Shown here piece after piece: positions 23,754 through 34,405 of a stretch of DNA of 64,000 nt. Below the pieces are notes generated by a model. It saw only the letters and a program-made list of their open reading frames with translations. It was not told the origin of the DNA and did no database searches. The first letter of the stretch is position 1, and every line of letters starts with the position of its first letter. Both the position numbers and the translations under genes were made by a program. Source of the DNA: Eupeodes corollae. Its lineage: Eukaryota > Arthropoda > Insecta > Diptera > Syrphidae. Location of the stretch: assembly GCF_945859685.1 (NCBI RefSeq), contig NC_079147.1:148824645-148888644 (forward strand), in the 5' to 3' direction.

Positions 23754-24915
23754 AAACTATCTTGAAGAAAGAAAGTTCAAAGTTAAAATCATGGGAAAAT
23801 ATAGCACAGAAGAACAAATTGCGTATGGAGTCCCACAAGGATCAAAGTTAGGGCTACTGCTATTTATAACATACTTAAATGACTTGCTCTCAGTTTTAAC
23901 ACATGGTACGGGATATACATACGCAGATGATACTTCGATTGCAGTGAGCCACCGAAACGTTGAAATACCAGAGAAAATAATGCAAACATAATTTGATGCT
24001 GTCACTACATGGTGCCATGATCTTGGGTTGATAATTAATGCAGAAAAAACTAAAGTCATGCATATTCATCCACCACACGTTTTAAAACATAAAAAAAATA
24101 AAAGTACACAAAGTACAGTGTTTGCATAGAACAAAGAAACACCTTGATCTACAAAAGGAAGACAGCTGCCTGGCGTTGATAGAAAATGTTTCAACTTATA
24201 AATACCTTCGAGTTATAGTCGACTATACAATCTTAAATGGAGTTACCACATCAGACCGTTAACTAAGAAACTACAGCAAAGTGAATACGCTCTTTTCCAT
24301 CTTAGTTATCATTGCCCACTAGAGGTCTTGCGGCACAGCTACTTTAGATATGGCATACCTGCTTGGGGAAGGGCGCCGCGACTTACCTGCCTCGAAAATG
24401 TACACCTAAAATTACAAAAAATTATAAATCGGGCTACATTAGGACAACAATATAACAGGCGGCCAATCGATAATGATGTCAAATTGCTAAGTATGCTGCA
24501 GATGTACAAACTAGAAGTGATATCTAATTTTCAAGACGATAACACATACAAACCTGCTACCCAAAAAATTTTCAACACCAGAAGAAGAAACCAAAAGCAA
24601 TATGATATACCGAGATACTGGAATGAATATGGACGAAAACGATACTAAGTAGCAGTCCCAACAATATTTAACGAGCTTCCCCTAGAATTTCGGACTTTAT
24701 CAAAAAAGCTATTGCTGAAAAAAGTTATTTTTTTTTATTTCAGTCAAACTTAAAAAAAAAATGGTAAGACTTAATTTAAGTAAGAACTCAAAACAAAACC
24801 TATAAACTTTTGTACACAGTCTTCTGCGTAAAAGCCTTTAAGACTTTGCAGATACCAAAATAATGTAAAAGCTTTGAAATACAAATAAAATTGAATTGAA
24901 TTGAATTGAAAAAAA

Positions 24916-26555
24916 AAAAATAAATTGAAAGCTTCCATAACAACATTACATTTTTATAAAAATCTATTATTATATTTTATGCCCTTCATAGTATACTTTA
25001 AGTTAGTATACACATTAAAAAAATAAATTAATGGTTAACATACTTCTAATTAATATTAATTAAATCAATTTAAAAAAAAAAAAATACAATATCATTAAAA
25101 CAAAATTATCATTTGAGATAAAAGCAACTCAGTGCTTTGAAACCACGCGACCTACGCATACTTTTATTTGCTTTCCATATAAAAGAAACCATGACCAATT
25201 TCTGAGTATTGTCATTATATGTCACACAATTGCATTCTGCCCACAATGCTTAATTTGCAACAGCAGTTCCTGATGACTTTTTTTTAACTGCTCAAACAAT
25301 AATCATACACACAAAATTATTCCCACCAATTCTTCAGGAACAGTTGTTATGAATTTTCTTCGTACAAGTAAATATATTTCATATTCGCATGAATCAACAC
25401 CTTTTTACAGTGGCTCAGATTGTATGAAAAGATGGTTAAAAAACAATAATATCAACAACAACTCAACTGAAATCAATGAAATTGATAAATAACGTTTTTA
25501 TAAACACAGTGCTTCAATTTTTTGGGGGTCTTAAACCAACACTTATTAGCATAGTTGAGATTATTAGTCACCTGATATTAAAAACACATTTTTAAGTTAT
25601 ACTTTTGATGGTAAAATAAGATTGAAACAAAATCAACAAAAAAAAGAAATTTCGATATTTTCTCACGATTTGAACCATTGTACGTTTGTGAGTTCGCTAT
25701 CTCTGTGGAAACACACAATCAGTCATATATTGTTATCCATATGTTCTTTACGTTATAAATGTATCTTTTCTTCTTATGATGCGAAGAATTTTCTCATTAA
25801 TTCTTCGGTCAACCTATCAGCCAAAAAAAAAAATATGATAACAGAAAAGAAATCATAAATAACAGAATATGCCACGTCATCATCATCACACTCAATGAAT
25901 AAATTCTTTCAAGAAAAACAAAAAAGAAAAACATGCAACAGGACATGAAAAATTCGTCGACAATACCGACAATTTTAAACGATGACGAACATTGATAAAA
26001 AAGATGCGAATTTTAACAAAATCATCCAACGATATAAAAGATACAAGAAATTAAAATTCAACAAAAATCACTCACCTCGAAGTCATTATGCTTTTATAGG
26101 GTGTCCATGAATAATCTTTCCAAAATGTATTTTTTTTTTCATGAAAGGCTATCTAAGAACTAATAAAGCATAAAGTAAATTCGAAGAGAATAATTTCGAC
26201 AGTTTTTTATACTCAAGGCTAAATTCTATATCTTCGCTATGTTAGGTTTGCTAAAAGCTTAAAATTTTGTTTACGAACAGAAATCTTTAATAAGCAATTG
26301 AAAATATAGAATTGCCTTCCAATTGAATTTTGTATAAGGTCAAAAATATGTGTTCTTAGGACATTGAGTTAAAGACAATATGATAAAAGATCAATTTTTT
26401 AAGATACAAATTTTGTTGAAAAATCAAGTTCAAGCCATTTCTGTCATTTTATCATAAGCAATATTTACAAAAAAAAAAAACTAAAGTTTTAACATGAAAA
26501 CTTGATGGCTATTGGCTTAAGCAAAATACATAACTTCTGATACTGACTAAAATAT
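24916..26555. other. No gene recognised
   Basis: AT-rich DNA with A-runs. Open frame 25622-25858 is Lys/Asn/Ser-rich and looks like chance. Confidence 0.45.
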
Positions 26556-26561
26556 ATGTTA

Positions 26562-26979
26562 CTGAGTGACTTTTATATAAAACTTCAAACTCGTGCTTTG
26601 AGTTTGACTTTCAACTTGAAAGTTGTAAATGATTTTAAAAGTTACGATTTGAAGTCTTTGTTTCTTTAAACCTTTTAAAGCCAATTTTGAATACAAACTT
26701 AATCAAATGACTTACTGACTTTGAAAACTTTAAGGCTGCATTCAAATTACTTGCTAAACTTTTTAAACTGACTTAGAATTTAAAGTTTAGTTTTAAATGA
26801 CTTTAAAGAGTCAAAGAGATTGCAGTCAAATTGGCTTTGAATCAATTGACTTTAAGCGATGAATTTTAACTTTTATTTATAAAGTCAAAGTTATTTTCGA
26901 AGTCAAAAAACTTTGAAAAGAGTCAAAGTTGTGACTTCACTGCAGTGACTATAAGAGACTTTAGTTTTATAACTCTCAG
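26562..26979. repeat. Candidate foldback/MITE built from GACTTT words
   Basis: A 418-base interval in which GACTTT, its complement AAAGTC and close variants recur densely on both strands. The ends are imperfect inverted repeats (CTGAG...TTATATAAAACT at the left; the complement of the right end reads CTGAGAGTTATAAAACT) and both sides are flanked by TA (26560-26561 and 26980-26981), as for Tc1/mariner-type targets. No coding potential. The TA flank alone is weak evidence. Confidence 0.4.
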
Positions 26980-27039
26980 TAGATTTATGGATCAGGAGTA
27001 AGCTTTTGATTTAATATTATCAATACAATCTACTCGCCA

Positions 27040-27312
27040 TAGCCGTGGTGTGATGGTTAGAACGATGTACAGTTAGAAGTCTTTGGTTAAAATCCAGTCT
27101 GTGCCATCTAAAGTTTTTTCATGGGTACTGCCTCTTGCGGGGAATTAACAAATCTTAAAAGAGAAATTCTTGTCACGAAAAACGATTTCTCAAATTAGCC
27201 GTTCGGATTCGGCTAAAAACTGAAGGTCTCCTTCATTCCTGACAACATAACTCGAACACTGGAAAGATTGAAAGATATGAGTCACTGAGCCCTAGTTCTC
27301 AACGGACTGTTG
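27040..27312 (+). mobile_element. tRNA-like SINE, copy S2
   Basis: Second copy of the SINE family: head 'GTGATGGTTAGAACG', body 'GGGTACTGCCTCTTGCGGGG' and 'AGCCGTTCGGATTCGGC', tail 'CCTAGTTCTCAACGGACTGT'. More diverged than S1; box B reads GGTTAAAATCC, so its internal promoter is probably lost. Confidence 0.8.
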
Positions 27313-27501
27313 TTTAAACTCTAAACATCAAACAATAACATGTGAGAATTGAAAGCCTTTTCAAGAATGAAATTTTATTTACTTTGCATATTTCTTCGAT
27401 AGGGAAAATTTTGATGCAAGAGCACAATCAAAAATCAACAAACCTGGGTTTTGGCAACAATAATATTCTCACGTTTTCGATTCTTCACATCACTAATTTA
27501 T

Positions 27502-27701
27502 NNNNNNNNNNNNNNNNNNNNNNNNNNNNNNNNNNNNNNNNNNNNNNNNNNNNNNNNNNNNNNNNNNNNNNNNNNNNNNNNNNNNNNNNNNNNNNNNNNN
27601 NNNNNNNNNNNNNNNNNNNNNNNNNNNNNNNNNNNNNNNNNNNNNNNNNNNNNNNNNNNNNNNNNNNNNNNNNNNNNNNNNNNNNNNNNNNNNNNNNNNN
27701 N
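27502..27701. other. Assembly gap (200 N)
   Basis: Exactly 200 N, a typical placeholder length rather than a measured size. The right flank falls inside a LINE; the left flank is unrelated AT-rich DNA. Confidence 0.95.
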
Positions 27702-29060
27702 CTGTTCTTAAGCTGATAGAGACGATACTTCCAGGGTATTGAAAACTCTCCACTCTTTCCACCGGTAGCGAGGAAATATTTATTTAAGAGGATTATCGGG
27801 TTCCGAGGCTGATTATTTTTGTTTTGCCGGAATTAATTTTCAGCCCCACAACTAATGCTTCTCTCTCCAAACTTGTTGTCATTTGATGGAGATCCATGAT
27901 CCTATGAGAGAGTAAGAGCCTGTTCACACAATTCGATATTTACACCGTATCGGATATTTTCTCGATTCGACTATATACTAGCAATAAATTATTCGACAGT
28001 AGCACAGACGAAAAATGACGTACTATCGGTCAAAATATCGAATCGTCTGAACGCACTGTCTATAAATACATTCCCACTATAAGCCGAATCGTTTTTTTTA
28101 CCGTACGACCGAAAACGATTTGCAGAGACAAAACCGAATGTCAAAATCGACCTAATCGGTAATTTTACCGTATACAGTTAAATGAGGCATCGTCTGAATA
28201 AACTCATTTAAATTATATTGACACTGGCTTATACGTTTAAATCGGCGATACCGCAAAACCGCCGATTCGGGATCGTGTGAACGGGCTCTAAGCAAGCATC
28301 ATCCGCTTAATCCAAGTGCTTTAAATAGGATGTCAAAGTCCATTGGATTGCTTGGCTACCTGACAAAGCTGTGCGTAGTACATTGCTTATCAATAACAAA
28401 AGTAATATTGGCAACAGAATACAGCCTTGTCTGACTCCGCTACGGATTTCAAAATCTTCTGAAAACCTACCATCGTGCAGAATGTGACACTTGGATCCAT
28501 AATATGTTGCTTTAATGATAGCAATTAGTTTTTCTGGGATGTCTCTCCTCCGTTAAGCTAACCAGATATACTCCCTGCTAACATATCAAAGGCCTTCTCG
28601 AAGTTGATGAACAGCAGTTGTAGTGGTGATCGATATTTAACGCACTGTTTAATATTGATCCGCAGGGTGTTGATATGAACAACACTTTAGGATCCAGCGC
28701 GGAATCCTGCTCGTTCGGCATCGAGTGTGGCCTCAAGGTGTTCTATGATGCGTTCCAGTATGACTTTTGCTACTATTTTGGCAACGGCAGGTAGAACGGA
28801 AATTCCTCTCCAGTTTTCGCAATTTGTTAGATCTCCTTTTTTTGGGAGCTTGAATATAATTCCCTTTGTCCACTCACCAGTGACACTTTCGGTGGTCCAG
28901 GTTTCTTTTATGAGCGAATGAAGCAGTTCCCTTGATGACGTTGTACTTGCTTGTTAAAAGCTCTACGGGAATTCCATCAAGTCCTACCGCTTTGTTGTTC
29001 TTAAGAGCTTTAACTGCGGCAACGATCTCGTCTTTACTGGGTGTCTTTCGCTAACAGACA
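27702..29060 (-). mobile_element. Degraded LINE reverse transcriptase interrupted by a MITE
   Basis: Minus-strand non-LTR retrotransposon read from 29045 to 27702. Pieces in several frames: VGLDGIPVELL near 28980, GRFSEDFEIRSGVRQGCIL near 28400-28460, ADDACLLSHRIMDL across the MITE junction (where Y of YADD is a stop), LKINSGKTKIIS near 27820, and VESFQYPGSIVS near 27750. These motifs resemble RTE/BovB-like or related endonuclease-RT elements but belong to a family different from copies A-C. The 3' part disappears into the assembly gap. A 373-bp MITE splits the active-site region. Confidence 0.75.
27916..28288. mobile_element. 373-bp MITE, PIF/Harbinger-type target site
   Basis: Non-coding element with terminal inverted repeats GAGCCTGTTCACAC (27916-27929) and GTGTGAACGGGCTC (28275-28288), one mismatch, flanked by the 3-bp duplication TAA (27913-27915 and 28289-28291). 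Removing the element and one TAA restores a continuous LINE reading (ADDACLLSHRIMDL), which fixes both ends exactly. The 3-bp TWA duplication is characteristic of PIF/Harbinger transposons. The interior is rich in ATCG/CGAT words on both strands, possibly transposase-binding repeats. Confidence 0.85.
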
Positions 29061-29500
29061 TAGGTTTGGCGGTTTTCCTACACGTGAACATGCAACATTT
29101 TTCAAATCTAAATTACAAATAAACATTTTTTAGCTTGAGACGTAATGTGCGTAATATCTTCGTGGAGCTTACCTCATCAGATACTAAGGCTTGCAAAAAT
29201 GTAATTGCGATTCAAAGAAGTGCATTTTTCAAGACATTTACATCCGAGTTCTTGATATGAAAATAGAAGTTCTTAGTCTACTTTCCAAGTGAATTGTGAC
29301 ATACATTTTCAAAAGCTTTCCACACACTATTTTCTTTGTTGACCAACAAGTTTCCCTTTGTTTGATTTGGTCTCACTTATGCGCGGAAATTTAATCTTCT
29401 ATTAAATTACTCTTTGTTCATAGTTTTGACCAAGTTTTTAAGTATACATATTATATAAGATTTTTTGGTTGTCAACCAAAGGCCATTATGCGGCTTTTTA
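29061..29500. other. No gene recognised
   Basis: AT-rich DNA between a LINE and a PAL repeat; no supported feature. Confidence 0.4.
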
Positions 29501-30295
29501 AACTTCCCATAGAAAGTTATTGTAATTTGCCAGATTTGTCAAATTGGAAATTTTGACATTTCTCGACGTTTCAAGGTCCCTAGAGTTGAAATAAAAGTTT
29601 TTTAGAAAGATGTTTGTGTGTGCGTGTGTACGTACGTTCGTACGTTCGCGAGGGACTGTTTATTCCTTGTTCATATGTAGCTCAAGAACCAGAAGAGAAA
29701 CCGACTTCAAATAAATTTTGTTATACATAAAATAATGCAGAAAAATGTAGAAAGGGCTCTCGGGAAAATTGCGTTGATGGTCTTTTTACCTTAGCAATTT
29801 AAAAACATTTTGTTTAACCCTAAATACCTCACGATCCAATAGCTCTAGAGACTTGAATTAAATTTTACAATATGTATTGTTACGTAATACCAAATATCTT
29901 TTCAAAATATTGACATATTGGCTTCAAACTACTTTTATCTTTTAAAAAATATTGTTGTTAACATTAAGTAGAACTTTGAGAAACATCGTATTGACAGTTT
30001 TTTTTACAAAACATAATACTAAAACTTGGTAAAAATTTACTTTCTACTCAAATAGCTTTTCAAAAATTAAAAGTATTGTCTTCAAACTTTTTTATTCCAC
30101 AGAAAATATTGTTTTCAAATTTTTAAACTAAATTATTTCCTTAAATGCAAAATATTTTTAATTGTAATTTAAAAATTTTTAAGAATAATTCAACTGACAA
30201 CTTTTTTAACCCAACACGAAAACCTACAAACTTTTAAGTAAGTCAAATCGACGGACGGGATAAGAATTTATCAGTGTCGGTCGCATCTCAGCATT
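29501..30295 (+). repeat. PAL repeat copy 2, both ends present
   Basis: Starts with the palindromic end (AACTTCCCATAGAAAGTT, slightly decayed), then 'GACATTTCTCGACGTTTCAA', a TGTGTGCGTGTGTACGTACG stretch, 'TAGCTCAAGAACCAGAAGAG', 'AGAGACTTGAATTAAATTTT', the AT-rich array, and ends near 'GTCGGTCGCATCTCAG' (30276-30291), the decayed form of the other terminal motif. At about 795 bp it defines the overall order of the family. No coding potential. Confidence 0.75.
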
Positions 30296-30324
30296 ATTGG
30301 TATTTTTTTAAATATTCTAATTTC

Positions 30325-30362
30325 AGAAAGCACTTTTCATGACAAGAATTACGCTAAGATTT
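30325..30362 (-). repeat. SINE fragment
   Basis: 'AAAGCACTTTTCATGACAAG' followed by AATTAC is the reverse complement of the mid-body of the SINE family. Confidence 0.55.
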
Positions 30363-30414
30363 TTTTAAGCTTGGAATTGGAATAACAATTTGGTCTTGGG
30401 TGGTGCAGCAAAAA

Positions 30415-30785
30415 AACTGGGGTTGCCTACTTATATCCTGTCAGTATTGGAAGGTTGCCTGGCTTAAAGAGGTGAATTTACTGAGTAAATAAGTCCTCAT
30501 CTGTCATTCATTTGAATTTGGTGTAAAAGGAATGGTAATTTAACTCTGGTTCGAAAATTATAGGGTTGCCTAACCAAAACTTGGCATAATTCAGGATTGC
30601 CTGCATTTGAAATGTTATTAAATTATCTGCAAAATATAATATGTTTGCTTGCCAAAATCTGGCATAACCTAGGGTTTCCTGTATTTTTAGTTTGAACACT
30701 TTGGTTAGTATGAAAGCGCATCGCAATATCCGTCGAAAGAAAAGAGTTGCCGAACCAAAAGTTGGCCCAACCCTGGGTAATAACA
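30415..30785. repeat. Island of GGTTGCC / TTGGCATAA motifs
   Basis: 'GGTTGCCT'-type words occur at about 30421, 30451, 30562 and, with changes, 30594 and 30748, several paired with nearby 'CAAAACTTGGCATAA' or 'CCAAAATCTGGCATAA'. The pairs form short imperfect inverted repeats. No open frame. Confidence 0.5.
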
Positions 30786-30923
30786 GATGGGGGTAGATTA
30801 TCCTTCTACATATCTCTTAGTTTAAACAATGCAAATATAAAAACAAAACAAAAATTAAAAGAAACTTAATGTAAATAACAGAAGTTTAAATAAGTCATTC
30901 TGAATGTAATTTTTAAGAACTAA

Positions 30924-30949
30924 ATATATATATATATATAAATATATAT
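30924..30949. repeat. (TA)n microsatellite
   Basis: Alternating TA run with one interruption. Confidence 0.9.
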
Positions 30950-32018
30950 TGATTTAAATAAAGTGACGCTGACTATATTTGTTTAGATAAAAGAGAGAAA
31001 TGTTTATTGAAGAAAACTTTAACTTGATTTTAACATTCCCCACAGCGATTGGTCATCGTCATACGAGTACTTGAAGAATTCTTTGTCCAATTTTAACATG
31101 TGGAAATGTATCTTCAATTTTATTTATTTAAAAAAAAATTATAAAGTTCTAGAATACTGTTAGTTTCTTTTATTTATGTGTCGACAAATTTTTAATTATT
31201 CTTTTAATTTTAGGCATTCAGCATGTTGTTCAACTCCGTTCACATCTTTCTGCAAAAGATTTGCAGTTTCCTTTGAAGCCGTATGAATTCATATTTTTTA
31301 ACCGAAACAAATTTAAAACGTTAGCCAATCTTCGAGTGTCGACAATGGAAAGAATTTAAGGGCCCCTGGTGATCGCAGTGCCCTGGGCACGGGGGCCAGG
31401 GGTTATTAGGGGTCTGACTATACATGCAAAAAACTTTAGATGTCACAGGCAGCGATGGATATAGCCCAAGATCTCTAGCATAACAGTGATACATCTGTTC
31501 TTCAAATATAGCAGCCATTTATATTTTTTTGTTGCTCCCTGCAGATCATAGGCTTACTTAATTCTAATAAATTTTTCAAACAATATGTCAGAAATATTTT
31601 ACCACATATGTTTGGGTCCAGCTATATTAAGGTAAACAGTTTTTAGTAAGGTTTTCATGTTTAATTTATTTGCAGATGTATTCAATGATCCAAATCAGTC
31701 AATGCCACTAAGACGTTTTCAAAGATTGGACCTCGATCAAACCGCCTTCTCCAATTAGACAAGTTGTCAAGTTTTCATTAGAAAACCCTTAACCCCGTTC
31801 ACACAGAATATCAATTTAGTGAAGTGCATTCAAAACTCTAAAACCTCGGATTAAAGTTATAGTGAATGAATTAATATGATCGATATGGGATATTGTTTTT
31901 TAAACGGTAAATAGTTCACCCAAAATTTTTTTGTGCACTCCATTTTTTTTATTGTTTCAACAAATTATTAAAAAATTAATGTTTGACCATATATTTTCAC
32001 CTTAAACCGTAATTTTTT
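30950..32018. other. No gene recognised
   Basis: AT-rich. A less AT-rich patch at 31345-31480 contains a short minus-strand open frame with no recognisable domain. The words 'CCCCGTTCACACAG' near 31795 resemble the MITE terminus at 27916 but no partner end was found. Confidence 0.4.
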
Positions 32019-32155
32019 AACTTCCTACAGGAAGTTATTGTAATGGGTACGATTTACGCTGGAGACTTCAATTAAATTTTATATAATGTAGTGTAACGAT
32101 TCCAAACAAGTATATTTTTGGGGAAAAAAATCAAATTAACGGTTTTTTTTTTTAT
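32019..32155 (+). repeat. PAL repeat copy 3, truncated
   Basis: Begins with the palindromic end (AACTTCCTACAGGAAGTT, 32019-32036) and 'ATTGTAATGGGTACGATT', then jumps to the 'AGACTTCAATTAAATTTTAT' block and stops where the next, oppositely oriented copy begins. Confidence 0.65.
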
Positions 32156-33886
32156 AAATCAAAAAAAAGAGGCTGGGATGCGACCCACACAGATAACTTC
32201 CAATCCCGTCTGTCGATTTGTCTTGCTTAAAAGTTTGTCTATATGTACTTGTATCAATTTTTACAAAATGTGTGTACTATTTTTTGTAGATTTTATTTTT
32301 TATAAAAAAAAGGGGTGTTGGATTTTTATATAAAAATTACTAAATATCGCAAACAATATTTTCTGTAAAATAAAATGAGTTTGAAGCCGATTTTTTTTAA
32401 ATTTTTGAAAAGATACATGAGTCGAAAATCAATGTTTACTAACTTTTGTAAATTTTTTTTATATTTTTAATTTTTTGTACAAAAACTGTGAATTCAATTT
32501 TTTCAAAATTTTACTGAATGTTACAAAAATATTTGTTGAAAGATAAAAGTAGTTAAAAGCCAATATCTACAATTTTTGAAAAGATATTTGAGTCGAAAAT
32601 GTTGACAACACTGTTTTTTGAAAGATAAAAGTAAATTAAAGCCAATATCTCAAAGTTTTATAAAGATAATCGAGTCGAAAACCAATTTTTAACAAGTCTT
32701 ATTAATTTTTTTTTAATTTTTATTTTTTGTAAAAAAACTGTTCATTCGATTTTTCTCAACATTTTTCAGAATGTTGAAAACAATATTTCTTTTGAAATAA
32801 GTTTGAAGCCTAAATTTCAAGTTTTAGAAAAAATATTTGAATCAATACTTAATTTTTACCAACTTTGAGTAATATTTGTTAAGTTTTTTATTTTTTATAA
32901 AAAAAACTGTCAATTCGATTTTTCTCAAAATTTGTCCTAATGTTAAAAACAATATTTATTATAAGTAAAAATTAGTAAGAAAATATTATCTCAAATTTTT
33001 GAAAACATATTTAAGTCGAAAATGTTGACAACACTGTTTTTTGAAAGATAAAAGTAAATTAAAGCCAATATCTCAAAGTTTTAAAAAGATAATCCAAAAC
33101 CAATTTTTAACAACTTTTATTAATTTTTTTTTATTTTTATTTTTTGTAAAAAAAACTGTCCATTCGATTTTTCTCAACATTTTTCAGAATGTTGGAAACA
33201 ATATTTCTTTTGAAATAAGTTTGAAGCCTAAATTTCAAGTTTTGGAAAAAATATTTGAATCAATACTTAATTTTTACCAACTTTGAATAATATTTGTTTA
33301 GGTTTTTATTTTTTATAAAAAAAAGCTGTCAATTGGATTTTTCTCAAAATTTTCTCAGATGTCAAAAAAATTATTTTTCGTTGCACAAAATTGTTTTGGG
33401 GATGAAGTCATATTTTAGTCGTTAAATTTTGGAGGTGACAATTTTATTTCAATTTTTTTGATTTATAAAAAAAACCGTTAAATGGATTTTTTTTTTTAAA
33501 ATATACTTCTTTGATATTACGTTGCAAAATGTTGTTCACCTTTTTTTTAAAACTGCTATGGTGAAAAAACCACCCACGCCATTTTCTTGAGAGCCCTTTC
33601 TGCATCTTTCTGTCTTTTTATCTGTATAAAAAAATGTATTTGAAATCGATATCTTTTCTGGTTCTTGAGCTATGGATGACGAAAAAACGGAGCGAACGTA
33701 CGGACGTACGAATATGTTGGATGAACGTAAGGACGTACGAACGTACGAACATAAGAACGTACGTACACACGCACGCACAGACATCTTTCTAAAAATCTTT
33801 TATTTCGACTCTAGGGACCTTGAAACGTCGAGAGATGTCAAAATCTTCAATTTGACAAATAACAATAACTTCCCATGGGAAGTTAA
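32156..33886 (-). repeat. PAL repeat copy 4, longest copy
   Basis: Runs from the conserved GC-rich end (AGGCTGGGATGCGACCCACA near 32169) through an expanded AT-rich array to the palindromic end at 33867-33886. A segment of about 423 bases is tandemly duplicated inside it (compare 32601 onward with 33024 onward, starting GTTGACAACACTG). Near 33658 it contains 'CTGGTTCTTGAGCTATGG', then 'CGTACGAACGTACGAAC' repeats and 'ACGTCGAGAGATGTCAAAAT'. It is the most complete copy in the window. Confidence 0.8.
33867..33886. repeat. Perfect 20-bp palindrome at the PAL end
   Basis: TAACTTCCCATGGGAAGTTA equals its own reverse complement. Related palindromes occur at the same relative place in the copies at 29501, 32019 and 53302. 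It lies at the junction of two head-to-head PAL copies. Confidence 0.95.
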
Positions 33887-34405
33887 TAAAAAAAATTTGC
33901 TACCTCGAAAATTTTACGACTTAAATATGATTTCATCTCTAAAACAATTTTGTGCAACGAAGAATAATGTTTTTGACATCTGAGAAAATTTTGAGAAAAA
34001 TCCAATTGACAGCTTTTTTTTATAAAAAATAAAAACCTAAAAAAATATTACTCAAAGTTGGTAAAACCTAAATTGCGACTCAAATATCTTTTCAAAAACT
34101 TGAGATTATGGCTTCAAACTTTTTGTATCTTATAAGAAATATTGCTTTCAACATTAGGGAAAATTTTGAGAAAAATCGAATGGACAGTTTTTTTACAAAA
34201 AATAAAAACCTAACAAAAAACAATGCTAAAACTTGGTAAAAATTTACTTTCGACTCAAATAGCTTTTCAAAAATTAAAAATATTGTCTTCAAACTCTTTT
34301 ATTTCACAGAAAATATTGATTTCAATATTTAGTAGCTTTTTTTATAAAAATCCAACAGTCCATTTTTTCATAAATAAAAATAAAATCTACAAAAAATATT
34401 AGTAG
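33887..34405 (+). repeat. PAL repeat copy 5, inverted relative to copy 4
   Basis: AT-rich array in plus orientation. Its first 450 bases match the reverse complement of copy 4 closely ('AAACAATTTTGTGCAACGAA', 'AAAAATCCAATTGACAGCTT'). It lacks the segment between palindrome and array and the far terminal motif. Confidence 0.75.

Larger units (their letters stand above)
22551..24915 (+). mobile_element. Jockey/CR1-like LINE, degraded
   Basis: Plus-strand LINE. The pre-RT linker is visible at 22860-23160 (RLYRKFKNNKRN, SGYYKEKLYEAKSNPKETWNLVN), followed by RT fingers (23304-23640), palm (23640-24000) and a C-terminal region (24328-24648, YGIPAWGRAP). The 3' end is a GAATT-repeat and A-rich tail at 24885-24920. 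A GA microsatellite at 23171-23182 interrupts the linker. The endonuclease was not recognised upstream, although 22551-22860 may be part of the linker. Confidence 0.8.

Noticed and set aside
27342..27762. Proteins spanning the first N run
   Set aside because: The frames consist mostly of undetermined bases and carry no evidence of coding.
30924..30949. Origin or regulatory element at the TA run
   Set aside because: Simple microsatellite in AT-rich DNA; nothing else supports a function.
31790..31810. Second copy of the GAGCCYGTTCACAC MITE
   Set aside because: Only about a dozen terminal bases match and no opposite end or target duplication was found.
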